Shown: positions 47,332 to 63,475 of the stretch, piece by piece
Layout of the letters: each line of letters opens with the position of its first letter
Numbering within the stretch: position 1 is the first letter of the stretch
Assembly (NCBI GenBank): GCA_905250025.1
Contig: CAJNOJ010000045.1
Span: 372,001-436,000, forward strand
Direction: 5' to 3'
DNA from: Adineta ricciae
Taxonomy: Eukaryota > Rotifera > Eurotatoria > Adinetida > Adinetidae
Length of the DNA: 64,000 nucleotides
Notes under the pieces: model-generated
Seen by the model: only the letters and a program-made list of their open reading frames with translations
Told to the model about the DNA's origin: nothing
The model's database searches: none
Program-made: the position numbers and the translations under genes

Positions 47332-48452
47332 GACAATTCTGTTCTTTGACTTATGATAATCTAAAATCACAACAACAAAACTCACTCGAGATAATAGAGA
47401 GATTCGTGTGTATATATATACACACACACACACGCACATATGTAAACTTGAGTATCGAGATAATTGATAGGAATAGATGTAAAATAGCGAGGTCATTAAA
47501 AAGAAACTGTCGTCCAATTTACCTTGCAAAGAAGATGTGCACCTGAAATTTGTCTTTTTCTATGCATATTAGCTGTAAATGATTGAAAATGTGTTACATT
47601 CATCGACCTCACAAACTTCAAATGCCTGTTATTTGCTTGTGTGGACCGACAGAAGTAAACGATCAGACGATTCTTTACGATGAATCTAGGAACTAATCGT
47701 TTCCTGATCGATAATATACAACAATTTAGTTGCCGATAGAAAACAATGGAAAGAAAGAAATAATCCGATAGCCATTGATACCTAAGTGAATCTTACTCTT
47801 GCATTCTATGTAAATGATGTGCAACGAATAGCATATGTGAATATCTATGTGGCAAAGATATGTATTCTTAACATAAAGGGAAAGACGAAGAAAAAGAAGA
47901 AAGAGAAAAGAAGTGCCATATCAGAAGAAGAAGCTCTTATTAATAGTAACCGAAAAGAAAATGAGAAGAATGTGCTGATGTTTTTCTCTTTTTCTCATCT
48001 ATAAAAACATCATATCAACAATCAACACTCACAATTCATTACGACGTTTGTCCGATCAAGTCATCGGTATATGTATAACAATGTACAATAGAAATAAAAC
48101 AAGATCGTTTCTTCTCTCGTTCTTTCTTCACCGTCGTTGTACGTACTTGTATCATTGATTGATGAGAACAGCGAAGTGTTATATTCAATTGTATATAATC
48201 AATCTTGACAGGACAAAAAACTCCTCTATCTCTTTCTTCATTGTCTTCTTCTTTTTCTACTACGGTATGAGTAAATATCCATGTAAGCGTGCAACAATCA
48301 GCTGTTTACTTGTGCTTTCGAAGATGAGACATCAATCTCTTTCTTTTCTCCTTTATTTTTGTACAAAAGAAAAACAATATACGCACGCACATACAGAAAA
48401 AGACACCAAGATTTCGATTTCAACATACAAACGAATAGACAAGAAAAATATA
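47332..48452. other. Intergenic, simple repeats, no gene seen
   Basis: Holds a TA/CA dinucleotide run near 47408-47433 and an AAG-rich stretch near 47880-47910. ORFs here are low-complexity. The 3' end of DHX38 and the 5' leader of CCDC9 flank it. Confidence 0.6.
47408..47433. repeat. (TA)n(CA)n dinucleotide repeat
   Basis: Run of TA units followed by CA units upstream of the CCDC9 start, in non-coding sequence. Confidence 0.85.
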
Positions 48453-53069
<4,617 letters not shown>

Positions 53070-54199
53070 CTAAGAAATACGAAAAGAATGAATTACTTTG
53101 TAAAAACACTCAGTGTTTCTTTGTATAAGTTGAGAAAATTCTATTCCATTGAAATTCTGTCAGTGTAATTGCCGGCAGTTTCCATTGATGAGTGTGTAAA
53201 CGAATAAATATGCGTCGATAGATGTCGCATTTGCACAATGCACTTACTGATAGTCGATCGAAAAGGAAAATGCGGAATATAATCCCGTGCCGCTTGAAAT
53301 CTACGAGTTCCAAAATCGGTCAATCGGACAACTTTTCCCTCTTTATCACTTTAATATACGTATATTACAGAGTAAAGCCAGATGTTTGTCATAGTATGTA
53401 ATATTGCATGAAAATATATCTCTGCTAGCTGTTCCCACTTAAACTCGTTTAATACATCCTTTCGTATTCTTAAGCTGTTTATTCAGTTATTCTCACGATC
53501 TACAAGCACAAAGTTCTTGTTTTTTTCCCTCGAATCATCTTGCAAACAATAAAAATGTTCCGAAAATAACTCTTCAGTCCAAATGTTAGTCGTTCTCTCG
53601 TGATAAGCCTATATAATGTGTTATCTATCGAACACGCGTTTTCATTTTCAGTAACCTTTCGTAATCATCAGATGTTGAAGATTTTCGCGAGGATGTTTTT
53701 CTCATTTAAAATGATTTCTTGTTTACAAACATCAGATTGATGATTGTCTGTTGATAGCTTGTCATCATCTTCTACTGACAAAATCCGACAGCTAAGGACA
53801 TGTATATAAAACTTTTGGCGGACTTTCGTAATATTTCATCGCTGATAAATCAAACTGAAGATTCTCTCTTTAATCGACTGCTGATCGGATAAGAAATCAC
53901 ATGAATAATTAAGCATGGAAAAATGCAAAACGATTTTTCATATTGTCTCGTACTTGTCCTCATCATAACTGATGACATAGAACTCGTATTATTCTAAGCA
54001 AATACGATGTTTATTTAACGACTAACTCATGGTTTGAATAAATAAGATGTGTTTGACGAATGCTGTTCTGTTCATTGTTTTCGAATCGCTTCAACAGAAT
54101 TCCAAGGCAAAGACACGCATAGTATTTATGAGAATAGTTTTATAAATAAGAAAAAAAAGGAAGAATTTCAACGGAACAAGAGAGAAAAGCTTATAGACA
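53070..54199. other. Intergenic, possible coding remnant near 53110-53350
   Basis: Just upstream of DHX38 on the minus strand, a 60-codon stretch (MTDFGTRRFQAARDYIPHFP) reads like part of a real protein. Its open frame extends a few codons upstream and then has no clear acceptor. It could be a remnant or an exon of a gene I cannot complete. The rest of the interval is AT-rich with no gene seen. Confidence 0.35.
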
Positions 54200-55208
54200 T
54201 CACCGATTTGTCATATTAGTTGCAATAGGCATATGTTCATTAGCATCAATATTAAGATTATCAAGATTATTTTCGGTACGACGACGGTTATTAGTCCAAT
54301 TATCAAATAGACGATAGCCTGTGCTTGTTGGTGGTTCCCAATCGTCACTAGTTGATTCGAGTGAATAGGTAAATTGTCTATTTCTTTGATGTTTTCGACG
54401 AATGTAAACAAAAACAAGTGCTATGCTAACCGAAGCAATAATAAGTAATAGACCAAATACAATTATTGTCGTAACAATTCCACCCCGAATAGTACGTTCG
54501 ATCTTCGGAGATGTTGACTTTGATATTGATTCTAATTGAAAGAGAGAAAAAGAAAAAAATGCGTAATTATATGTTGGAATAGCTATTGAAGAATTATACT
54601 TGTACATCCATCTTCATCCATTCCTTGTGGACATGAATGATAGCCATCACAATGATGAATTTCATCGATACACCATTGACTGTTATTTGTTGTTAGACAA
54701 CGATACTGATTCGCTTGACATGGACCTTTCGATATGTTTGTAATGAAAATTTCGAACGATTGCTGATTGAATTGGCATAGACTGAACGTGATGGGTAAAT
54801 TTAAAATGCCGGACTTGAGATATGCTCCATTGGATGTTGTGTATGTCGAAAACTCGATTAGATCGGACTGTTTATTTGAAGTTTTCAATAAAGAAGGCGT
54901 TTTTGTTGACATGTTTAGAATATTAATTGTTATTTGTTCCGAAGCATCTGACGACGATCTTATTAATGTAAGATTACAGCACGATGAACGTGATGTCATT
55001 GTGTAAAGAACTGATAAGGACGACGAAGAAAAGTTGAGCGTTTGACCACAAACCGACATGTATTGAACTAGGTTTGGAAAAAGAAAATAGATTCGTTTTT
55101 CGTCTTGTGATTGGTCATACCTTGCAGAGGGGTCGAGGAAGTATTTTGAATAAGTGTGAATATCCACCAACAGAGTACCCACAAACTTCTCATGATTTCA
55201 ATATACAT
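54200..55208 (-). CDS. Type I membrane protein with CUB-like ectodomain and LDLa repeat
   Basis: A signal sequence (MRSLWVLCWWIFTLIQ; MYIEI just before it is an equally open start) is followed by a short intron and an ectodomain starting VQYMSVCGQTLNFSSSSL, with paired Cys (SSCCNLTL) and several N-glycosylation sites, CUB-like in outline. It ends in one LDL receptor class A repeat (GPCQANQYRCLTT through CIDEIHHCDGYHSCPQGMDE, with the acidic calcium cage DGYHSCPQGMDED). A second intron precedes a membrane segment (GGIVTTIIVFGLLLIIASVS) and a basic stop, then a cytoplasmic tail of about 65 residues with STGYRLFDNW. LDLa modules bind ligands through calcium. The first exon is present twice because of the assembly gap at 55239-55248; the start given belongs to the left copy. 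Confidence 0.75.
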
Positions 55209-55238
55209 TTCTTTAGCAAACAAAATTTTTCTCTCATT
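55028..55238. repeat. Left copy of exact 211-bp duplication flanking N gap
   Basis: Identical over 211 bp to 55249-55459; it covers the first exon and intron of the LDLa gene. The only thing between the two copies is the 10-N gap. Confidence 0.95.
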
Positions 55239-55248
55239 NNNNNNNNNN
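55239..55248. other. Assembly gap (10 N)
   Basis: A run of ten N with the same 211-bp sequence on each side. The natural reading is two contig ends that overlap and were scaffolded instead of merged. Confidence 0.98.
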
Positions 55249-55459
55249 GAAAAGTTGAGCGTTTGACCACAAACCGACATGTATTGAACTAGGTTTGGAA
55301 AAAGAAAATAGATTCGTTTTTCGTCTTGTGATTGGTCATACCTTGCAGAGGGGTCGAGGAAGTATTTTGAATAAGTGTGAATATCCACCAACAGAGTACC
55401 CACAAACTTCTCATGATTTCAATATACATTTCTTTAGCAAACAAAATTTTTCTCTCATT
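55249..55459. repeat. Right copy of exact 211-bp duplication flanking N gap
   Basis: Identical to 55028-55238. Beyond 55459 the sequence continues into the presumed upstream region of the LDLa gene. Confidence 0.95.
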
Positions 55460-55590
55460 CAGAGATGTCTTGCACCGTCGCTCTGAATGTTGCTTCTGCT
55501 TGATTGTCAAATCGGCTGCGCATGTTACTCTCGTTCTCTTTTTCTTTTCCGTCGTACTAGAAGCAAAGAAAGAAATACATCGGGCAGACT

Positions 55591-55610
55591 GTCTTTCTTT
55601 CTTTCTTTCT
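55591..55610. repeat. (TTTC)n microsatellite
   Basis: About five TTTC units in non-coding sequence to the right of the N gap. Confidence 0.85.
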
Positions 55611-56396
55611 TCATTTTCTCATTTTTTTTTCGAAGATGATGATGATGATGAATCAGCACCGAAAATACGACTCCGATGCTGACGAAGAAGGAAAAAAAGA
55701 AGAGAACAACGAAGTATGTAGTACGTGCTGCTCTGTTTTCACCTTCGACATTTTCTATCCTTTAGTTCCAGCATCATCATCACTATTAATAATGGCATTA
55801 AGATGGAAAGAAAGAAGAAGGAGAAAAAAAAACGCAACGGCTTGTGTGTGTGTGTATATATACATGACACGGAATGCCACTGACGTACAACGACCATGAG
55901 AAAACAAAGATAGATGAAAAAAAACTGGGATGCGAACAGCCCGAGGAACAGAAAATGCCGACAAGAACACTAACTTGTTGTCTATATGAAGAATTTGATT
56001 AACCGGTACCGATCTACTATCGATTATTCCACTAATTGTCATATTACATTGTTGCAAAGAGTAAAAATCGACATTGATTATTTGAAAAAGGAAATTATTG
56101 TGTGCGTACGTAAGAGTATCCCGCTGTCAACAAGGCCCGCTTCAGATTGCCTAAATACGATATATTTTCGACTATGATACAGTATTACTGATGGATATAG
56201 TTAACATTGTTGAGTTGTACTCAAAATTCGTTTTATACGAGCTAAAACGAGATCAATGCGAACTTTTCTTTCTGTAACCCCAGCGCATTTATTTTTAGAC
56301 GTGTATTTAAATGTTTTTATAATCGACAAAAAACGATATCGTTTGACATAAAAAACAAACAGCGGAATCTCGTAAATACTTCTGCCAAATCTTCCG

Positions 56397-56839
56397 ATGT
56401 GAATAAACATCTCTACCGAAGAATACCAATCGTATTACGCATGTTGTCGATGAGATTTCATCGTGATGAATCAGTTAACATGGCACTTGATTGTCATGGG
56501 ACTGGTTTTTATGTTGATTACACTATTCCGCAACAGCACTTCGTTCGTATGTATGACAATCAAATCCGATAACGAGCTCAATAAATCTCACTAAGTTATC
56601 AGGCACGTGCTGATGAANATGTGAATAAACATCTCTACCGAAGAATACCAATCGTATTACGCATGTTGTCGATGAGATTTCATCGTGATGAATCAGTTAA
56701 CATGGCACTTGATTGTCATGGGACTGGTTTTTATGTTGATTACACTATTCCGCAACAGCACTTCGTTCGTATGTATGACAATCAAATCCGATAACGAGCT
56801 CAATAAATCTCACTAAGTTATCAGGCACGTGCTGATGAA
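56397..56839. repeat. Exact 221-bp direct duplication around a single N
   Basis: 56397-56617 and 56619-56839 are identical and separated only by one N at 56618. This has the same form as the duplication at 55028-55459 and is read as an unmerged contig overlap. Confidence 0.95.
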
Positions 56840-57872
56840 TAATAAAAAAAATGAATCGACGAGTACATTTTCGATCGTATAAGAACAAGTTTGTATCAAC
56901 AATCATAAACGACGGAGAAGAAAATGTGTACTTGATTACGCAGCATCTCATCAATTGCAGAATTCCTCACTACAAACGTAATCAAGCGTGTGTATGAAGA
57001 GCGTCTATTGACGACGAATTCTTTCATCTTGAAAACAACAGAAATCGATGAAAACGGAAGATATTACCGTATATTCCAAGGCTAATATAGAACATGTAAT
57101 TTATCGCGACGTGCAAACATCTGCACAGAAATACAGTCAATCTTATCTGTTTGTATTGCTTCGAGTTATTGGCAATATGGGTTATATATGCTCGTAAATA
57201 GAACGAATCCTTGTATTTCTAAGTAAACAAAAGACTACTACTAGGAATACAACATGATGTTCCAATAGATCTATATGAAAATAGTTCTGTGCTTGAAGAA
57301 GATTCTTCATGGATGTTGTTTGACGATTAGCTCAGTATCGAACAGTTTAAATAATACATAAAGATAAATATGTATGATTTCTTTGAAGTTGGTTCATCCG
57401 ATCAAAGAAATTCAATGAGACCTTGACAGTTATTTCTTGATCAACGACACGATAAGCATTCTTGTTTCTAGTGATCCAAATATTTTGAACTATATGATGG
57501 CAAAATCTTTTACACTAAAAAAATATTTATTTAGATGTCAGCGAATATTTTACTCCTAAATTTTGTTTGATAAATAAACTCACTCTTCCAATACGATATC
57601 TGTTCATTGACCGGTATACTGTTGAGTTCTAGCAAACATTGTACAATGATACACCTAGGTGCATTTACAAAATATAGATGTTTTGTGAAACATTGCTCGA
57701 TTGTATCATATTTTACCTTCAGTTCATTCGTTTACCTGTAAGATTCATTCAACCGTGTCCTACCTAGTCTACAAAATACACTATCGTATCTTCACATTAC
57801 TGTAGCGATGTATAACCATTCATGACATTTTTCTCATAAACAAACATTGCTAAATTTCTTCGTTTTTCAATC

Positions 57873-58994
57873 ATGTCGCACGAACAAACGAAGAAAATCT
57901 TATCAAATCTTCTCGGCTATTTCTGTATGTTGATCTTTTTCTCTCTGACAACATACATTGTCTACATATTCTACTCTACAATCGCACCCGTCGTCCTTGA
58001 AGAAAAGCAGTATGGCAAATTTCTATTTCACTTCATTTTCGGCAATTGGCTTGCAATAAATATCTATTTCAATTACATCATGGCGTGTTTCACATCACCT
58101 GGCCTCGCTAAAGATTATCAACATCTAGCACGGCAATATCCTACATGCAAGAAATGTTCAATCAACAAACCGCCAAGAACGCATCATTGCCGTTGGTGTA
58201 ATGCTTGTGTGTTGAGATTTGATCACCATTGTCCATGTAAGACAGGACGTTTGAGAGCACTCGAAGAGTTGATATGTAATTGAGAATTTTAGGGCTGAAT
58301 AACTGTGTTGGCTTTTATAATCATCGATATTTCTTTCAATTTTGCTGTTTTATGTCTATTGGAAGTTTTTACGCTACGATTTTCGGCTTTCGAGAATTTC
58401 AAATCAGTCGTTTGGGTATACAACTGTATGTTAAATTTATCTTTTGTTTTCAAATCGTCACATGTTTTTCTTCATAGATTTCGACATATTGACGCATTCT
58501 ATAAAATACCAGATATTCTAGAAGTCTTGGGCGTTGACGGATTCGTGACGTTCTACATATTCATTTTGGCATTACCAGTCGCTTGCGCTTTATTTGGTAT
58601 GAGCTGCTGTCATGGGCATATGATTAGTCAAGATCGAACGTTAGTGGAAAGTTTAGTTAATGAAAAGAGTGACGATAGTTTGACAAGTAATAAAAAGACA
58701 AGGATGGACAATTGGAGACAATTTCTTGGCGTCAGCACACTTTCTGAATTTATCGGACGAAATCTCTTCCCGAGCACGCACAAACCAAAAGGAAATGGTA
58801 TCACAGCAACGAACTATTATGATGGCAATGTCAATTTACTTTCCAATCACGATGAACACGGTTCTTATGCATCGAATATCTACAATCGTATTTCGGATAA
58901 TTATTTGGTTAAGAAATATCATTCGGAATTGTCGGTATGGAATAAACCGCAAGTTTTGTCAAGAGAATGGAGAAGTATTGTACAAACATGTTGA
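57873..58994 (+). CDS. ZDHHC16: Palmitoyltransferase ZDHHC16-like
   Basis: Three exons (57873-58236, 58293-58425, 58478-58994) give 337 residues, within the normal range. It is a membrane S-acyltransferase that palmitoylates cysteines on ER/Golgi-type membranes. TM1 ([19 protein letters not shown]) and TM2 ([18 protein letters not shown]) precede the zinc-binding cysteine-rich domain ([20 protein letters not shown]), and the catalytic motif [20 protein letters not shown] is rebuilt across the first intron. TM3 ([16 protein letters not shown]) and TM4 ([19 protein letters not shown]) follow, then [10 protein letters not shown] and [13 protein letters not shown]-terminal blocks typical of ZDHHC16. 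A longer cytoplasmic tail after them is unusual. There is no acceptor next to the ATG. Confidence 0.93.
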
Positions 58995-59887
58995 ATCTTG
59001 ATGCATATCAATAAATAGTGCTTCAAAACTCTCATGCCAACGTTTATTCAGTCAGCTGCTGATAAAATCTGTCGCAATCATAGTGAAGTCACATTGTATT
59101 GCATTTCTCATCTATATAGAAGTCATATTTAACGTGTGCCCACAGGTAAATCACTCACCTTGCCGAGAAATAAAACTTGACTGTCAGATAGAACAATCAG
59201 CGTATCTGAGTTTGGTTTTTAACATTTTTCTATCTTACACAAACATTCCTCTACTCGTTGACGAATATCATCAATCCATTGGAAAAACAACTTTCCAACA
59301 ATTTACTAATTTTCTATCGAAAAAACACCGATCACCTGTACGTTACATAGCTAGCATAAAATGTACTTAAAGTTTCTTTCATTTCCGTCGACATACTTTA
59401 TAAAATATAACATATTCCTTATGTATTCTGATTTCTTACGTCTAATAGTCTCACCCTGAAAACTCAGTTGTATTGAAACTGATACAAAGAAAACATCATC
59501 CATATAACATACCAAGATATACATTCTCGAACTGTGTAACTACGTCATACAGAATGGACATCTGACGGATCTTGACAACATTCCCAACCGTGTTTAACTT
59601 ATCCTAACTGATTCTATTCACGGCAACGAGCGGATACATGTACATACATTTGTTTATTAGTTTTTTTACCGATTTCAATCGTACGTATATACAAAGAAAA
59701 ATAAACAGATGTTTATAATAGATCATCTATGTACAAATCTGTTAAAAAATGATCGATATCATCAGAGCAAAAAACTAAAATAAGTGGAAATCATCGCAAT
59801 TATCTGAGAAAATGCTCTTCTATGTACAATATTTATAGAAGTTTTGACTGTTTCTATTGCCTCCGATTTGGAAACACGCAGTTGACT
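58995..59887. other. Intergenic, no supported gene
   Basis: Convergent tail region of ZDHHC16 and TMEM86. A 95-codon plus ORF at 59083-59370 has no domain features. Confidence 0.5.
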
Positions 59888-61011
59888 TTAATCACCTTTT
59901 GGCCGTTGGATCGGCTTAATAAACAACACAATCGGTGTACGATTGAAGAATAAAACAATATTTTGACCAAGTTGTACTTTTTTCTCCATTAAAATCGTTA
60001 CTATTGGCGTATTTGCTACTGTTTGTTGAATAAATGCACGTTTAGCCGACACCAATGCGATTAAATCATCACAATGAATTTGAGAGAGCCGCTTGCCATG
60101 CTCTTGAACAAGTTTGATAATGTCGGTTTCTTGAATAACACGAAAATTCATTTCCGTATCTTCGCGAGAATCAACCACCGAGAGGGCAATAAGTAATTGC
60201 GCCGCGTAATATGTAGTCATAACAAGGATTTGGGAATGTGTTAATGGTGTAACAAAGCGATCTAGGGCAAGAAGAGCATCACTAGTTGCAAAAAGTATAC
60301 CACCTAATCGAAATGAATGAAAAATAAAGAAATCGGTTCGTTAGTTGCAAAATTTATCCTACCGAGAAAACTGTAAAACCGTGTCCATGTCCATTCATTG
60401 TTATCAATTTTAATTCTTGCCATTGCTCGCCAAATCATAAACATTGTCAGACCAATGTATGCATAAATCTATGCAAATACAAACTTTCATATTTTTCATT
60501 CGAACAGATAGATTAACAAACTTACCACATACGATAGCGGTTTATAGAGAACACCGGACAGCATTAGGTAAATAACAATCATTGGTAGAACCATAAAGGG
60601 TAACATGAACACTCGTAATGGGCGCATACCATACGCCGTCGCATAGAGAACATGTGATATTCCGAATGCGACAACTCCATGAATAAAATAGGCGTGATCA
60701 TAAACAAGTAATGCATCACCAAGTAGAGAAAATGCTAAACCAGTTAAGATTCGTCGTGAATAAGAATATTCGAAACCTCGTAGATTAATTCCATGTAGTA
60801 AAATAAATAAGATTAAAGAGCATATTGGTAAACATTTAAATACTAGATAGAACATATCAGCGGTTCTGTATTTCGCTTTGGGAAATAGGATGAAGAAAAT
60901 GGCAACAGTTTTGAAAAACGGTACTAATTTAGGGCCATTGCATTTCAATACGCTCGGCAATTTAGTCAATATAGTCGTCTGTGTGACGAATTTAAGCTGT
61001 GTTGAAGTCAT
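59888..61011 (-). CDS. TMEM86: Lysoplasmalogenase-like protein TMEM86 (YhhN family)
   Basis: A three-exon multi-pass membrane protein starting MTSTQLKFVTQTTILTKLPS. Hydrophobic segments include TVAIFFILFP, FKCLPICSLILFILLHG, LPFMVLPMIVIYLML and YAYIGLTMFMIWRAMA. The YhhN-family acidic motifs are seen in SLLGDALLVYDHAYFIHGVV (GDALL) and, after an intron, GILFATSDALLALDRF. The family hydrolyses the vinyl ether bond of lysoplasmalogens, and TMEM86A/B act in the ER membrane. After the last membrane segment (YYAAQLLIALSVVDS) the protein has about 85 extra residues, rich in basic and hydrophobic residues, which is longer than the vertebrate proteins. A CATACTTTTAG acceptor lies 1 nt before the ATG. 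Confidence 0.88.
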
Positions 61012-61653
61012 TCTAAAAGTATGTTATGAAAATGTTTATTTTTGTTTTGCGTTATATATTTATTAGCACTTTTGGTCATGTGAAAGAATAAGATCACAAG
61101 ATAAAATCTTGTCATGTGACAGAACGAAAAACTGCATGAATAAATCAACGACATCAATTTAGAAAAAAAAAAGAGGTGAATTTCGAGTCGAACAAAAGAA
61201 ACTGCGTCGTTTCGATTGACTGACATGACACTTTTTGTTACATAGGTAAACGATAGTTTCGCTTCGGATTCTATAGGTTGGAAAAATTACTAAATTTACT
61301 ATGCTACTATCTGAACTGAGGAACATGTGATCGGCATGAGTAATATTTTCTAAGGTCAGTGATGAATAACTCATAGAGAACTACTAGCGACAATAGATTT
61401 TCGATCGAAAACTTCTGTCTCTTGAAAATAATTTAGAAAATCGCGTCTTGATGGAAATCACATGAATTTATATATGCATCTATATGAAATTAACCAACGA
61501 CTACTGACCTCTCTCAGAGTTGCTTGATACTCGAACCGTTCATTTGACCAACACGAAAAAACTCGTTCCTATTATTGACACATGATGACGAAAAAGTAAA
61601 TAAGAAAAGTTTGAGTTTACCAGTTGCATTTGTCCTCGGATGATTTATCAGTG
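61012..61653. other. Divergent intergenic region, no gene seen
   Basis: Between the divergently transcribed TMEM86 and RNF13-like genes; AT-rich, no supported ORF. Promoters of both genes are expected here. Confidence 0.55.
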
Positions 61654-63475
61654 ATGATGATCATTAATCTATTTCTATTGTATTATTTGATACAAACAAC
61701 TCTATCAGATGTTAATGTGGTAGGATAAGATCGTAGTTTATCACCAAGATGATTCTTTTTATTCTATTTCTTCTTAGTATAATATTACCAGTGAACTACT
61801 CAAAATTTTCGATGATCAAAATGCTCGTTTTGGTCCAGCGTTGCCCGCTGCAGGATTGAAGGTAGAATGAGATTCTAGAACGAGATTTACCCTATTGCGC
61901 ATTTACGCTGACAGGGCTATATAACAACGACGAATCCACCGAACGGTTGTCATAAAATGGATCCACCACCATTTGGTATTCATAAAGATGGATACCATTG
62001 GATTGCACTTATTCCTCGCACAAGTGGTACAGATTCTTGTGAATTTGTTGTGAAAGTAATATGCACATATTAGATTTTGAAGAAAAATGTTCTTTTCCTC
62101 GAACTTTCAGGTCGAAAATGCTCAACAAGCGAATTTTAGTGCGGTGATTATATATAATTATGAAGACACCTTACTACCAATGGGATCATCATCAAAAGGT
62201 GAGCAGAGAAAGAGATCATATCTAATACTTCTCTATTATGATTGTAATTTAGATGTTCATATTCCATCAACAATGATTACACATACTGATGGCTTGTTCC
62301 TGATTTCGCATTACTTGTATAATAAAACAACAGTGAATGCTACTCCAATGTAAGCATCCGCTTCTTCGTAGTGTAAAAGAATTCTTCAATGTACATAATA
62401 GGTATTATGTCAAATTAATTCCTGAACCACCATTTAAACTTGGAGTCTACATGATACCATTTATTGTTGTTATAGCTGTTTCATTTCTTGGTCTCGTTGG
62501 TTTTATTGTATGAATTCCTTTTATTGCCTGTTGATATTGATGTTGAAGTGAAATAATGTCCTTTTTGTTTGTTTAGTTGGTGAAATGCCATTTGGAACGA
62601 CGTCGAACGCGTCGTCATCGTTTGCCACGATCAGCCCTCAAACAGTTGAAAGTGAAAAAGTTTGTGAAAACTGACCCGTGGGAGGTGTGCATTATTTGTT
62701 TGGATGAATTTGAAGAAGGAACGAAGCTACGTATTCTACCTTGCGATCATGGTCAGTTACTCTAGGTTAAAACCATCTCCATAGATTGATTTGTTCGTTT
62801 ACAGCATATCATATGAAATGTATCGATCGTTGGCTCATTGACCATCGACGACAATGTCCAGTGTGTAAACGCTATGTCTTTCCTAATCATGATCATTCTG
62901 ATGATGAAGAAAACGGTGATCGTCCACAACAAAGAGCATCTACAGAACACACACCGTTGATAAGTTCAAGTACCACCGATACCATTAATACTCCATCAAA
63001 TCTTCATTATTTGCCTCGTACGTGTCTTTACCTCTCACAACAATCATTGTCTTTGTGTCTTTCAGACGTTCGTCGCATGCTCAATCCGCTACAGAATGAT
63101 GTTCGCAGGATTTCAAATGTATCAAGCAATTCATCAGGTAGTATCGAAAATCTGTCTTCGTCGTCGCGACAAACTGCGACAACCACAGAAATCATATTCA
63201 ATCAACCATCAATCAATTCTCGACACTATGGTAGCATTGATGAGTCGTCAAGAACGGCACAACGTCGTGCTCATCGTTACTTTGATACATTCAATGAAAC
63301 AACGAACGATATTACGACATCGATGCGTTCAATCGTCGACCAGACCAATGGTATCGAAACAACTGATGAAGAAGATGACCAAATGCATTCAGTTATCACA
63401 AGTTCGGAAGATAATCCATCTTACGTTCCTACTGACGAAGAATCGGCTAGAGACACGACTAACATACATTTGTAA
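61654..63475 (+). CDS. RNF13: PA-TM-RING E3 ubiquitin ligase, RNF13/RNF167-like
   Basis: A multi-exon gene for an endosomal/lysosomal ubiquitin ligase. A signal peptide (MMIINLFLLYYLIQTTLS) leads into a protease-associated luminal domain (FGPALPAAGLKGYITT, WIALIPRTSGTDSCEFVVKV, AVIIYNYEDTLLPMG). TM (LGVYMIPFIVVIAVSFLGLV) is followed by a basic stretch (CHLERRRTRRHRLPRSALKQ). The RING-H2 domain is complete: CIICLDEFEEGTKLRILPCD, HAYHMKCIDRWLIDH, CPVCK, with all eight ligands (C3H2C3). The C-terminal tail is Ser/Asn/Thr-rich (SNVSSNSSGSIENLSSSS). A possible 5' acceptor (TTTATCAG) ends 2 nt before the ATG but is weak. A short in-frame intron-like segment (63019-63065) could be spliced or retained. 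Confidence 0.93.

Larger units (their letters stand above)
55460..57872. other. Intergenic with simple repeats and a second assembly gap
   Basis: Contains a (TTTC)n run at 55591-55610, an ATG-rich run near 55635 and GA-rich stretches near 55680-55830. The ORFs here are low-complexity. A second duplication and a single N occur at 56397-56839. No supported gene. Confidence 0.6.

Noticed and set aside
53110-53323. Coding-like minus ORF (TDFGTRRFQAARDYIPHF)
   Set aside because: Looks like protein, but I find no acceptor or start that makes a full gene, so it is mentioned only in the intergenic entry.
59083-59370. 95-codon plus-strand ORF after ZDHHC16
   Set aside because: No signal peptide of good quality, no domain and no splice evidence; likely chance in AT-rich flank.
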